NCBI RefSeq assembly: GCF_030811595.1 | Contig: NZ_JAUSRB010000002.1 | Span: 1,240,001 to 1,304,000, forward strand | Reading direction: 5' to 3' | Source: Streptosporangium brasiliense | Lineage (GTDB): Bacteria; Actinomycetota; Actinomycetes; Streptosporangiales; Streptosporangiaceae | DNA length: 64,000 bases | In this document: in pieces, positions 8,433 to 16,631 of the stretch | Position numbering within the stretch: position 1 is the stretch's first letter | Layout: every line of letters starts with the position of its first letter | The notes under the pieces: model-generated | Databases searched by the model: none | What the model saw: the letters and a program-made list of their open reading frames with translations, nothing else | Told to the model about the DNA's origin: nothing | Program-made: the position numbers and the translations under genes

Positions 8433-9707
8433 TCACACCACTTCCAGCTCGGGCAGCGGGAAGACGAGCTTCCCGCCCGACCGCAGGAAGTCGCGCTCCC
8501 TGGCGATCATCGGCTCCCGGTAGATCCACGGCAGGACCAGGAACTGGTCGGGACGGCGCGCCCGGGCCTCCTCCTCGGAGACGATCGGGATGCCGGTGCC
8601 GGGGGTGTAGCAGCCGAACTTGTCCTGGTTGACCTCGGCGATGCAGGGCAGGTCGGCCTCGCCGAGCCCGCAGTACTGCAGGATCACGTTGCCCTTGGTC
8701 GAGGCGCCGTAGCCGAGGGTGAGCAGGTCCTGCTTCCGTGACTCGTCGAGGAAGTCGAGCAGCCGGTCGCGGTGCTCCCTGGTCCGGCGGGCGAACGCCG
8801 CGTAGGGGAGGTCTTCCTCACCGGCGCGGATACGGGCCAGGGCCGGCCCGTCGGCCCCGCGGCCGGCCGTGTTCCTGGCCAGGACGACCGAGAGGCTGCC
8901 GCCGTAGACCGCGTTCAGCTCGGCGTGGACGACCATCAGGCCGGTGCGCTCGGCCATCCACTCGATCTGGCGGAGCGCGTAGTAGTCCAGGTGCTCGTGG
9001 CAGACCACGTCGTAGGCGGTGGAGTGGAGCATCGCGGGCAGGTAGCTCTGCTCGATCACCCAGATGCCGTCGTCGGTCAGGAGGTCGCGCACCTCCTCCA
9101 TGAAATCCATCGGGCGCGGCAGGTCGTAGAACATCGCGATGGAGGTGACGACCTTGGCGCGGCGCCCGCCGAGCAGGTCGCGCGCGAAGAAGTCGGGGAT
9201 CAGCTCGACGTGCGGCGGGTAGAACTCGGCGAAGGCCGCGGCCGCGGGATCCACCCCGACCAGGGTGGGGCCGTCGGCGGGATAGGCCGACAGCAGGGTG
9301 CCGTCGTTGCTGCCGATGTCCACGACCAGGTCGCCGGGGCCGAGATCGACCAGGTCCCTGATGGCGGCGACCTTGCCGCGCAGGTGGTCGGCCATGGAGC
9401 GGTTGAGGCTGGAGCGGTAGCCGTAGTGCTCGCCGTACATGAGCCCGAAGTCGGCGGTGTGGCGCAGCTGCACCAGGCCGCAGCCGCTCGGCGAGCAGAC
9501 CACCAGCTCCAGCGGGACCTGCGGGACGGGCTCGTCGCGGGTCCGGGGGAAGACCCCGGTGAGCGCCTGCGGGCCGAGGTCGAGCACGGGCAGCAGCTCG
9601 GTGTTGTCGCAGATGCGGCAGCGGTCGATGACCGTCATGTGACCTGCGCCGGTCCGGTGACCGGTCGGCCGGCCCTTGATGCCGTCACTTTGTTCGGACG
9701 TTGTCAT
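8433..9707 (-). CDS. sugar C-methyltransferase, zinc-ribbon type
   Basis: 424-aa SAM-dependent methyltransferase of the NDP-hexose C-methyltransferase family (TylCIII-like architecture). The N-terminal zinc site uses Cys30, Cys33, Cys71 and Cys76. The SAM domain follows, with VDIGSNDGTLL, and a C-terminal domain contains GYGASTKGN. These enzymes methylate C-3 of a 4-keto sugar. Orthosomycins need one for 2-deoxy-D-evalose (AviG1 role) and a second for evernitrose; the other copy at 41667-42917 sits with the nitrosugar genes, so this one is the candidate for the evalose unit (inference). ATG 9707 is chosen for its GGAG five bases upstream; ATG 9638 is an alternative. Confidence 0.85.
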   Translation of the reverse strand: MTTSEQSDGIKGRPTGHRTGAGHMTVIDRCRICDNTELLPVLDLGPQALTGVFPRTRDEPVPQVPLELVVCSPSGCGLVQLRHTADFGLMYGEHYGYRSSLNRSMADHLRGKVAAIRDLVDLGPGDLVVDIGSNDGTLLSAYPADGPTLVGVDPAAAAFAEFYPPHVELIPDFFARDLLGGRRAKVVTSIAMFYDLPRPMDFMEEVRDLLTDDGIWVIEQSYLPAMLHSTAYDVVCHEHLDYYALRQIEWMAERTGLMVVHAELNAVYGGSLSVVLARNTAGRGADGPALARIRAGEEDLPYAAFARRTREHRDRLLDFLDESRKQDLLTLGYGASTKGNVILQYCGLGEADLPCIAEVNQDKFGCYTPGTGIPIVSEEEARARRPDQFLVLPWIYREPMIARERDFLRSGGKLVFPLPELEVV

Positions 9708-9725
9708 GCTTCTCCAGATCGTGTT

Positions 9726-9773
9726 CGACCATGAGCTGAGTGAGTTCGCTCGACCATGAGCCGAGTGAGTTCG
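9726..9773. repeat. 25-bp period direct repeat upstream of the C-methyltransferase
   Basis: CGACCATGAGCTGAGTGAG plus TTCG recurs 25 bp later with a single change (GAGC-C). It lies in the 109-bp gap between two co-directional genes. Confidence 0.8.
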
Positions 9774-9816
9774 GTGGAACGGGTCCGAGAGGCCGCCGGA
9801 GAGTCCGCCGGGCGCC

Positions 9817-10512
9817 TCATCCTCCGCCGGCTCCGCATCTCGCGCTGAGCCAGCCGACCACGTCCGCGGCGACCGGCCAGTCCGCCTCGGGTGTGGTGAC
9901 CAGGGGGAACTGGTCGTCGATCCGGTCGCTGTCGAAGGTGGAGCGCGAGCCGACGGCGTCCCTGATCTCCCGCAGGGTGATCGTCGTCCTGGCGCCCACC
10001 TCCCACAGACCCTTGGCCTCCAGGTGAGTGGCCACCCACCGGCCGCACCACTCGACCGGGGCGAAGCTCTGGCGTGACTCGCCCGCCGTGTAGACCGGCC
10101 GGTTTCCGATCATGTCCATCAGGACGCCCTTGACGTAGGCCGTGCCGTACATGGGACCCAGGCGGACGACCAGGTTGCCCGCGCAGAGTTCCTCCGCCTC
10201 GGCCCGGTGCGCGCCGTAGGGGGTGTCCGGCTGGGTGCGCGCGGAGATGCTGCTGATCTGGACGAACCTGTCCCACTCCCACTCACGCAGGAATGCCCGG
10301 GTCTTGACCACCGTCTCGCGGTGGTCGTCGGCCGGGTTGTGCCGCGCCCAGTAGCGGCGTGACGGGCAGGCCGCGTTGATCAGCACGTCGAACGGGCCGC
10401 TGCGCCGTACTTCCTCGTAGTTCTCGCGGCTGACGGGGACGGCCACGGCCCCGAGCGCCTGGGTGATGGCCGCTCCGACGAAGCCCCGCGCGCCGGCCAC
10501 CGCGACCCTCAC
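9817..10512 (-). CDS. short NAD(P)-dependent epimerase/dehydratase-like protein
   Basis: 231-aa extended-SDR-like protein with the nucleotide motif GARGFVG at the N-terminus. The active-site region reads QISSISA...PYGAHR, so the usual YxxxK lysine is replaced by arginine. It is also about 80 residues shorter than most NDP-sugar epimerases. It may be a reductase or epimerase with altered chemistry, or a protein with reduced activity. The GTG start overlaps the stop of the cupin gene by four bases (GTGA), indicating coupling. The substrate is unknown; the context says a nucleotide sugar. Confidence 0.7.
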   Translation of the reverse strand: MRVAVAGARGFVGAAITQALGAVAVPVSRENYEEVRRSGPFDVLINAACPSRRYWARHNPADDHRETVVKTRAFLREWEWDRFVQISSISARTQPDTPYGAHRAEAEELCAGNLVVRLGPMYGTAYVKGVLMDMIGNRPVYTAGESRQSFAPVEWCGRWVATHLEAKGLWEVGARTTITLREIRDAVGSRSTFDSDRIDDQFPLVTTPEADWPVAADVVGWLSARCGAGGG

Positions 10513-10919
10513 ACGCGCCTCAGGGTGTGCGGCAGGGGCTCGACCTGCACCAACGGGGGGTCGCACTCGTCCCAGGGCTTGGTGAGCATGGCGATGAACG
10601 TCAGCGACGAGACGGCGTGGACGGTGTGCATGACCCCGCTCGGCGTCCTGGTGCAGACCCCCCGCGAGACGTGGATGAACTCCTCGGGGCAGTCCGGGTC
10701 GTCGGCGTCGTCCTTGGTGACCAGCACGCCTTCGCCCTCGACGAAGAGCAGGTATTCGACGAAGTGCGGATGGTAGTGCAGGCCGCGCACCTTTCCCGGG
10801 TGCAGGTGCAGCATGTTGAATTCCAGGATGGGATCGGGTGGCACCCAGGTGAAAATTCCGCCGCGCCCGTCCCTGATCGTCTCCAGATTGCAGGACGGTT
10901 TGAGCACTTCGATTTTCAT
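10509..10919 (-). CDS. cupin-fold protein, sugar-epimerase-like
   Basis: 136-aa single-domain cupin. Metal-ligand-type motifs are present: HYHPHFVEY in cupin motif 1 and GVMHTVHA in motif 2. Proteins of this size next to sugar SDRs are often sugar 3,5-epimerase-like or isomerase cupins, but the RmlC catalytic pattern is not clear. It leads the minus-strand operon 10919-7464. ATG 10919 has GGAGG five bases upstream. Role in the cluster unassigned. Confidence 0.7.
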   Translation of the reverse strand: MKIEVLKPSCNLETIRDGRGGIFTWVPPDPILEFNMLHLHPGKVRGLHYHPHFVEYLLFVEGEGVLVTKDDADDPDCPEEFIHVSRGVCTRTPSGVMHTVHAVSSLTFIAMLTKPWDECDPPLVQVEPLPHTLRRV

Positions 10920-11296
10920 GCGGCCTCCACGCGTGAAAGACGTTGGGCTTCCCATAAGAAAAGCCGCGATCCGCCCCGGACGGCGTCCCCGCCGATTCTC
11001 CGGAAAGGTGCCGCGGACCGCGCGGTCGAAGGCCCCGGCCTCCGGTCCCGCCCGGGGTCCGGGAGTCGGGCCGGCGGGCTGCCACCGGCCGGCGACGACG
11101 GGCCGACGGTCAGCCGCCACGTCACGGATCCACCTCCCGTTCTATTGGGCGCAGGAGTTATCGAGGCTAACTCCCCCCGGGGGAATCGGATCTGAGGGAA
11201 ATGCTAGTTCTTGGTCCGCGCGGGCCGCCGCGGGTTGGTTCCGGGATATAACGATCTCCAGGCGGCGGATTACTTGCCTATTCCATAAGGAGTGCG
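10920..11296. promoter_or_regulatory. divergent promoter region, cupin operon / oxygenase operon
   Basis: 377 bp with no convincing gene. The right half (11150-11296) is AT-richer and contains GTTATCGAGGCTAAC, a GGGATATAACGAT stretch that could be a -10 region, and AAGGAG four bases before the ATG at 11297. A CTAGT element is near 11206. Promoters for both directions must lie here. Confidence 0.5.
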
Positions 11297-12178
11297 ATGG
11301 GTGCCCAGGTACTCACAGATGAGCAGATCGAGAGCTTTGTCTCAGACGGCTTCATCCGGTTGGAGGGCGCGTTTCCCAAGGAACTCGCCGCCCAGGCTCG
11401 CGACATCCTCTGGAAGCAGCTCGGCATGGATCCGGACGATCCCACGACCTGGACCAGGGAGGTGGTCAGGCTGGGGGCCCAGAGCGACGAGCCGTTCGTG
11501 CGCAGCGCCAACACCCCCGCCCTGCACGCCGCCTACGACCAGTTGGTCGGGCCCGGACGGTGGAGGCCCATCGAGCAGGTCGGGACGTTCCCGGTCCGCT
11601 TCCCCGGCGTCCGGAGGCCGGAGGAGGCCGAGGACTACGGCTGGCACATCGACGCCAGCTTCCTGGCCGCCGAGGCGGAGGCGGCCGGCGGCCCGGACTG
11701 GGAGGGCGAGCAGGCGCTCGTCCCGCCCGACTACGACAAGATCTTCCGGTGCAACACGGTGTCGCGCGGGCGGTCGCTGCTGCTGCTGTTCCTGTACTCC
11801 GACACCGGGGACCGGGACGCCCCCACGCTCATCCGCGTCGGCTCCCACCTGGACGTGCCACCCCTGCTCGAGCCGTACGGCCCGGAGGGGACATACCTGA
11901 AGGCCGGCGACGTGGGCGCGGGCCGGCCGCTCGCCTCGGCCACGGGTGAGGCGGGCGATGTCTACCTGTGCCACCCGTTCCTGGTGCACACGCCCGTCTC
12001 CAACACCGGCACCCGGCCCCGGTTCATGGCGCAGCCGTCCCTGCAACCGGTCGGGGAGCTGGAGCTCACCCGGGCCGACGGGCGGTATTCGGCGGTCGAG
12101 CGCGCGATCCGCCTCGGCCTGGGCCGGGAGGACGGTCGCCAGCGCCATGGAGGAGCAAGCAGGGAGGACGGACGCTAG
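11297..12178 (+). CDS. PhyH-family Fe(II)/2-oxoglutarate oxygenase (copy 1)
   Basis: 293-aa phytanoyl-CoA dioxygenase-family protein. The iron facial triad is visible as HID in YGWHIDASF and the distal His in FLVHTPVSN, followed by RPRF as the 2-oxoglutarate-binding arginine. In orthosomycin clusters this family (EvdO1, EvdO2, EvdMO1, AviO1-3) closes spiro-orthoester and methylenedioxy rings in late steps. Which bond this one makes cannot be told from sequence. It has a good ribosome site (AAGGAG). The last 12 residues are encoded by a tandem repeat that runs into the next gene, so the true C-terminus was probably altered by the duplication. Confidence 0.88.
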   Translation: MGAQVLTDEQIESFVSDGFIRLEGAFPKELAAQARDILWKQLGMDPDDPTTWTREVVRLGAQSDEPFVRSANTPALHAAYDQLVGPGRWRPIEQVGTFPVRFPGVRRPEEAEDYGWHIDASFLAAEAEAAGGPDWEGEQALVPPDYDKIFRCNTVSRGRSLLLLFLYSDTGDRDAPTLIRVGSHLDVPPLLEPYGPEGTYLKAGDVGAGRPLASATGEAGDVYLCHPFLVHTPVSNTGTRPRFMAQPSLQPVGELELTRADGRYSAVERAIRLGLGREDGRQRHGGASREDGR

Positions 12179-12230
12179 CGCCATGGAGGAGCAAGCAGGG
12201 AGGACGGACGCCAGCGCCATGGAGGAGCAG
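12126..12230. repeat. 36-bp tandem repeat triplicating a start region
   Basis: About 2.9 copies of a 36-bp unit (ATGGAGGAGCAAGCAGGGAG plus GACGGACGCYAGCGCC). ATG codons fall at 12147, 12183 and 12219, all in frame with the O-methyltransferase. Each has GGGAGGACGG upstream. One unit carries the TAG stop of the oxygenase (12176-12178) where the others have CAG. Confidence 0.92.
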
Positions 12231-13313
12231 GTGGAGAAGAACCCGTGGCCGGACCTGCTGCGGCTCGTCTTCGGCGGCAGGGCCACCCAGGTGGTCGGGC
12301 TGGGCATCCGGCTGAAGCTGCCCGAGGCGATCGGTGACGGCGAGCGTTCCTCGACGGACCTCGCGGCCGGGTACGGCGTGCCGGAGCACACGATGCTGCG
12401 GCTGCTGCGCGGGCTGGCCGCGCTGGAGGTGCTCACGGAGACGGGCCCGGACCGCTTCGCGGTGGCCCCGGTGGGGGCGCTGCTCCGCGGTGACCGGCCG
12501 GGGTCGTTGTACGCGCTCGCCCGCATGCTCACCGACCCCGCGATGCTGACCGCCTGGCAGAACCTGGAGTTCAGCGTGCGCACCGGCCGCCCCGCGTTCG
12601 ACGAGGCGTTCGGCACCGACTTCTTCGGCCATCTGAGCGGCGACCCCGAACTGTCGGAGCTGTACAACACCGCGATGAGCCAGGGGACGCGGGGCGTGGC
12701 CGAGGCCCTCGCCCGAAGCTACGACTTCGGCCGTTCCGGAACCGTCGTGGACGTCGGCGGCGGGGACGGAACGCTGATCGCCGCGGTCCTGCGCGAGCAC
12801 CCCGGGCTGCGGGGAGTGATCTACGACAGCCCCACCGGCGCGTCCCGGGCGGAGGAGACCCTGCGCCGGGCCGGTGTCGCCGGACGCTGCCGGATCGAGG
12901 CCGGCGACTTCTTCGCCGGCGTCCCGGAGGGCGCCGATCTCTACCTGCTCAAGAGCGTCGTGCACGGCTGGGGCGACGACCGGGCGGCGACGATTCTCCA
13001 GCACTGTGCGCGGAGCGTCACCGAGCACGGGCGGATCCTGATGGTCGAGCACGTCCTCCCCGACACGGTGCCACCGGGCGCGGACCCTCTCCCCTACCTC
13101 AACGATCTCAACCTGCTCGTCAACGGCAGCGGCCTGGAGCGGACCCGGGGCGACTTCGAGCGGTTGTGCGGGAAGGCCGGCCTCACCCTGGGTGAGGTCG
13201 CGCCGCTGTCGCCGACCGACTTCTGCCGGATAGAGGCGCGACCCGGGATAACATGGGCGCTGAACGAGGAGGACGGGCAGGTTGGCGTACCGGTACGAGA
13301 CGACGCGGGCTGA
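12219..13313 (+). CDS. O-methyltransferase, DnrK/TcmN type
   Basis: 364-aa SAM-dependent O-methyltransferase of the plant-COMT/DnrK family. The N-terminal dimerisation helices include a winged-helix part (ATQVVGLGIRLKLPEAI). The SAM motif is VVDVGGGDGTL, with the catalytic-base region VVHGWGDD following. Such enzymes methylate phenols, so the likely job is the orsellinate-derived (isoeverninic acid) hydroxyl, the AviG4-type role. The start is ambiguous because of the 36-bp repeat: ATG at 12147, 12183 or 12219 add 24, 12 or 0 residues of an MEEQAGRTDASA repeat. The innermost ATG gives the usual family length. The 3' end overlaps aviRa by 32 bp. Confidence 0.85.
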   Translation: MEEQVEKNPWPDLLRLVFGGRATQVVGLGIRLKLPEAIGDGERSSTDLAAGYGVPEHTMLRLLRGLAALEVLTETGPDRFAVAPVGALLRGDRPGSLYALARMLTDPAMLTAWQNLEFSVRTGRPAFDEAFGTDFFGHLSGDPELSELYNTAMSQGTRGVAEALARSYDFGRSGTVVDVGGGDGTLIAAVLREHPGLRGVIYDSPTGASRAEETLRRAGVAGRCRIEAGDFFAGVPEGADLYLLKSVVHGWGDDRAATILQHCARSVTEHGRILMVEHVLPDTVPPGADPLPYLNDLNLLVNGSGLERTRGDFERLCGKAGLTLGEVAPLSPTDFCRIEARPGITWALNEEDGQVGVPVRDDAG

Positions 13314-14028
13314 CTACAGCGATCTCGCCAGCGGCGCCGTGCTCCACTCGGCCCCCGGTTTCCCCGCCTTCCCCGTGCGGCTCGTCTCCGAGATCTTCCA
13401 GCGGGCGCTCGCGCTACGGGGCGGCGACGAGCCCGCCGTGGTGTGGGATCCGTGCTGCGGGAGCGCATACCTGCTGACCGTCCTGGGGCTCCTGCACCGC
13501 CGCCGCATCGGGGCGCTGCTGGCCTCGGACGTCTCCACCGAGGCGTTGCGGATCGCGCGGGCCAACCTCGACCTGCTGACCGACACCGGGCTGCGGGCCC
13601 GGGCCGCCGAACTGAACGACCGGGCCGACCGTTTCGGCAAGCCCGGCTACGCCGAGGCCGCCGAGGCGGCCGGGCGGCTCGCCGGACGGCTCGCCGCCGA
13701 CGGCGGGCCGGTGCCGTACGCCCTGCGGCAGGCCGACGTCTTCGACCGGGCCGGGCTGGCGGCGGCGATCGCCGGGCACCGGCCCGACGTGGTGATAACC
13801 GATCCGCCCTACAGCGAGCAGACCGTGTGGCAGGGGAGCCGCGCGGACGAGGGCCTGCCGGAGATGCTGTCGGCGCTGGCGGCGGTCCTCCCGCCGCGCG
13901 CGGTGGTCGCGGTGACCGTCCGGGGCCGCCGGGTGCCCGCCGGCGCGGGCATGCGCCCCCGTCAGACGTTGCGCGTCGGCACCCGGGCCGTGGCCCTGTT
14001 CACCGCCACCGACCTCGCCGGGGCCTGA
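13282..14028 (+). CDS. aviRa: AviRa-like 23S rRNA (guanine-N1) methyltransferase, orthosomycin resistance
   Basis: 248-aa Rossmann-fold RNA methyltransferase. Motif I is WDPCCGSAY (residues 55-63) and motif IV is TDPPYSEQ (Asp174-Tyr177). AviRa methylates G2535 (E. coli numbering) of 23S rRNA in the binding site of avilamycin and everninomicin, giving self-resistance. Homologues occur essentially in orthosomycin producers, which makes this the strongest single marker of the cluster. It starts at TTG 13282 with GAGGAGG nine bases upstream and is embedded in the plus-strand operon after the O-methyltransferase. Confidence 0.92.
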   Translation: MAYRYETTRADYSDLASGAVLHSAPGFPAFPVRLVSEIFQRALALRGGDEPAVVWDPCCGSAYLLTVLGLLHRRRIGALLASDVSTEALRIARANLDLLTDTGLRARAAELNDRADRFGKPGYAEAAEAAGRLAGRLAADGGPVPYALRQADVFDRAGLAAAIAGHRPDVVITDPPYSEQTVWQGSRADEGLPEMLSALAAVLPPRAVVAVTVRGRRVPAGAGMRPRQTLRVGTRAVALFTATDLAGA

Positions 14029-14053
14029 GCCGCCCACCGGTCCACTAGTAAAT

Positions 14054-14080
14054 TCACTATATTGCTTTCGCAATTAGTGA
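14054..14080. promoter_or_regulatory. AT-rich hairpin between aviRa and the dehydratase gene
   Basis: TCACTATATTGC and GCAATTAGTGA form an 11-bp inverted repeat (one bulged T) around the loop TTTC in an otherwise GC-rich region. An ACTAGT lies just upstream. It could be an operator, a transcript-processing hairpin or a weak terminator after aviRa. There is no T-run. Confidence 0.5.
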
Positions 14081-14164
14081 TACCGGTAAGAATGTCGCGT
14101 ATCGTGAGCGGCGGCAACGGGTGATGCGCCCATTTCTCTATGGTCTCATGGCTGGGAGATTATC

Positions 14165-15205
14165 CTGACTAGGCGAGCACTGATCACTGGGATTACCGGC
14201 CAGGATGGCACCTATCTCGCGGAACACCTTCTCGATGCCGGTTATGAAGTATTCGGAATGATACGCGGTCAGGCCCCGCCGGCCGTCCGCGGCGGGCGGC
14301 GGCCGAACCCGGAGGTCAGGCTCGTCAGCGGCGACCTGCTGGACCAGGCCAGCCTGGTCGCGGCGGTGGACCAGGTCCGGCCCGACGAGGTCTACAACCT
14401 GGGGGCCCTGTCCTACGTCCCCATCTCGTGGCGGCAGTCGGCCACTACCGCGGAGATCACCGGGATGGGCGTGCTGCGCATGCTGGAAGCCCTCAGAATC
14501 GTCGGCGGCATAACGGCGTCGCGGACCCCGGGCCCAGGGCAGCCGCGCTTTTATCAGGCGTCCTCCTCGGAGATGTTCGGGAAGATTAGGGAAACCCCGC
14601 AAAATGAGCTCACGCCGTTTCATCCGCGCAGCCCGTACGGCGTCGCGAAGGTGTTCGGCCATTACACGGTGCAGAACTACCGTGAGTCGTACGACATGTT
14701 CGCGGTCTCCGGCATTCTCTTCAACCACGAATCACCGGTGCGCGGTCCGGAGTTCGTGACCCGGAAGGTGTCGCTCGCCGCGGCCGCCATCAAGCTGGGC
14801 CTGCGGGACTCCCTCCGGCTGGGGAACCTGGAGGCCGAGCGCGACTGGGGGTTCGCCGGCGACTACGTGCGCGGCATGGTGCTGATGCTCGGCCAGGAGA
14901 AGCCGGAGGACTTCGTCCTGGGCACCGGCGTCACGCACAGCGTGCGCGAGCTGGTCTCGATGGCCTTCGCCCACGTCGGCCTCGACTGGCGCGAGCACGT
15001 GGTGGTGGACCCGGCCCTGTTGCGCCCCGCGGAGGTCGACCTGCTGTGCGCCGATCCGGCGAAGGCCAGGGAGCGGCTCGGCTGGAAACCCGTGGTCTCC
15101 TTCGAGGAGATGATCGCCCTGATGGTCGACAGCGATCTGCGGCTGCTGTCGGACTCGCGGCACGCCTCCGACGGTCACGTGACCGAGTTGGCCGCACTGT
15201 GGTGA
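14165..15205 (+). CDS. GDP-mannose 4,6-dehydratase, probable CTG start
   Basis: 346-aa extended SDR with the full family signature: GITGQDG at residues 9-15, QASSSEMFG, SPYGVAK and LFNHESP. It converts GDP-mannose to GDP-4-keto-6-deoxymannose (substrate by family). No ATG, GTG or TTG exists in frame ahead of the Rossmann motif; the first ATG (14258) would delete it. CTG at 14165, with GGGAG six bases upstream, gives TRRALITGITGQDG, the usual family N-terminus, so a CTG start (or a mutated ATG) is inferred. It is followed closely by the 2,3-dehydratase gene. Confidence 0.85.
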   Translation: MTRRALITGITGQDGTYLAEHLLDAGYEVFGMIRGQAPPAVRGGRRPNPEVRLVSGDLLDQASLVAAVDQVRPDEVYNLGALSYVPISWRQSATTAEITGMGVLRMLEALRIVGGITASRTPGPGQPRFYQASSSEMFGKIRETPQNELTPFHPRSPYGVAKVFGHYTVQNYRESYDMFAVSGILFNHESPVRGPEFVTRKVSLAAAAIKLGLRDSLRLGNLEAERDWGFAGDYVRGMVLMLGQEKPEDFVLGTGVTHSVRELVSMAFAHVGLDWREHVVVDPALLRPAEVDLLCADPAKARERLGWKPVVSFEEMIALMVDSDLRLLSDSRHASDGHVTELAALW

Positions 15206-15245
15206 GCCGCCGTACCGTACGGCTCCAGACACCTAAGGACACGCG

Positions 15246-16631
15246 ATGACGTCGGCAGATCTGGACAGCCACCGTAATATCGACGCCCGGGCGGACGGAG
15301 TGGGCGAGGGATTCCTGTCCTGGTTCGCCGAGCGGGTCCGGATGTCCGGCTGTCAGGTGGATCTCACCCCGCTGAACGAGCTGCGCGGGTGGGCGTTCGA
15401 CGAGGCCACGGGGAACCTGGCGCACGAGAGCGGCCGGTTCTTCGTCGTCGAGGGCCTGCACATCCGCACCACCTACGGCCCGGTCCGCGAGTGGAGCCAG
15501 CCCATCATCAACCAGCCGGAGATCGGCATCCTCGGCCTGCTGGTGAAGACGGTCGACGGCGTGCCCTACTGCCTCGTGCAGGCCAAGATGGAGCCCGGCA
15601 ACCTCAACACCATGCAGCTCTCGCCGACCGTCCAGGCCACCCGGAGCAACTACACCCGCATCCACCGGGGCGGCGGCACCAAATACCTGGAATACTTCAC
15701 CCGCCCGCAGGCCGGGCGGGTCCTGGTCGACGTCCTGCAGTCCGAGCAGGGCTCCTGGTTCCTGCGCAAGCGGAACCGGAACATGGTCGTCCAGGTCGAC
15801 GACACCGTGCCCGCCGCCGACGGGCACTACTGGCTCTCCCTCCACGAGATCCGGCAGCTGCTGAGGGTCGACGGGCTGGTCAACATGGACACCAGGACCG
15901 TGCTGTCCTGCCTGCCCGACTCCTTCCTGGCCGGCCCCGGCGGCGCGCTCGCCGAGGAGGGGATGGCCGCGGCGATCGTCCGGTCCGTCAGCGGGGAGGG
16001 CCGGCCCCATCACAGCGCGGCGGCCGTGCTGAGCTGGTTCACCTCGGCCAAGTGCCGGCACGAGCTCGCGGTGCAGCGCGTGCCGCTGCGCGGGCTGCCC
16101 GGGTGGCGGCGCACGCCGGAGGAGATCACCCATGACGACGGACGCCACTTCAGCATCGTCGGGGTGACCGTGCGGACCAACCATCGCGAGGTGGCCGAGT
16201 GGAACCAGCCGCTGCTGTACCCCCAGGGGCGCGGGCTGGTCGCCTTCGTGGTGAAGAGCATCGGCGGCGTGGCCCACCTGCTGGTCCACGCGCGGTTCCA
16301 GGCGGGCCTGCTGGACATCATGGAGATGGGGCCCACGGTCCAGTGCAACCCGGAGAACTATCCGGGCGCCCGGCCGGAGTTCCTCGACTACGTGCTGCGG
16401 GCGCCGGCCGAGCGGATCGTCTACGACACGGTCCTCGCCGAGGAGGGTGGCAGGTTCTACCACTCGCAGAACCGCTATCTGCTGTTGGAGGCCGGTGAGG
16501 ACTTCCCGCTGGAGGTGCCGGACGACTTCTGCTGGGTCACCGCCCACCAGCTCACCACCCTGCTGCGGCACGGCTACTACATCAATGTGGAAGCCCGCAG
16601 CCTGCTGGCCTGCCTGCACAGCCTGTGGTGA
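15246..16631 (+). CDS. NDP-hexose 2,3-dehydratase
   Basis: 461-aa enzyme made of two homologous halves. FVVEGLHIRT...EWSQPII...LSPTVQ in the first half is repeated as FSIVGVTVRT...EWNQPLL...MGPTVQ in the second, the hallmark of TylX3/EvaA-type NDP-4-keto-6-deoxyhexose 2,3-dehydratases. It removes the C-2 hydroxyl in the first step of 2-deoxygenation. With the next two genes it can build the 2,6-dideoxy sugars (olivose, 2-deoxyevalose, and the nitrosugar). AAGGA lies eight bases before the ATG. The stop overlaps the following gene (GTGA). Confidence 0.92.
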   Translation: MTSADLDSHRNIDARADGVGEGFLSWFAERVRMSGCQVDLTPLNELRGWAFDEATGNLAHESGRFFVVEGLHIRTTYGPVREWSQPIINQPEIGILGLLVKTVDGVPYCLVQAKMEPGNLNTMQLSPTVQATRSNYTRIHRGGGTKYLEYFTRPQAGRVLVDVLQSEQGSWFLRKRNRNMVVQVDDTVPAADGHYWLSLHEIRQLLRVDGLVNMDTRTVLSCLPDSFLAGPGGALAEEGMAAAIVRSVSGEGRPHHSAAAVLSWFTSAKCRHELAVQRVPLRGLPGWRRTPEEITHDDGRHFSIVGVTVRTNHREVAEWNQPLLYPQGRGLVAFVVKSIGGVAHLLVHARFQAGLLDIMEMGPTVQCNPENYPGARPEFLDYVLRAPAERIVYDTVLAEEGGRFYHSQNRYLLLEAGEDFPLEVPDDFCWVTAHQLTTLLRHGYYINVEARSLLACLHSLW

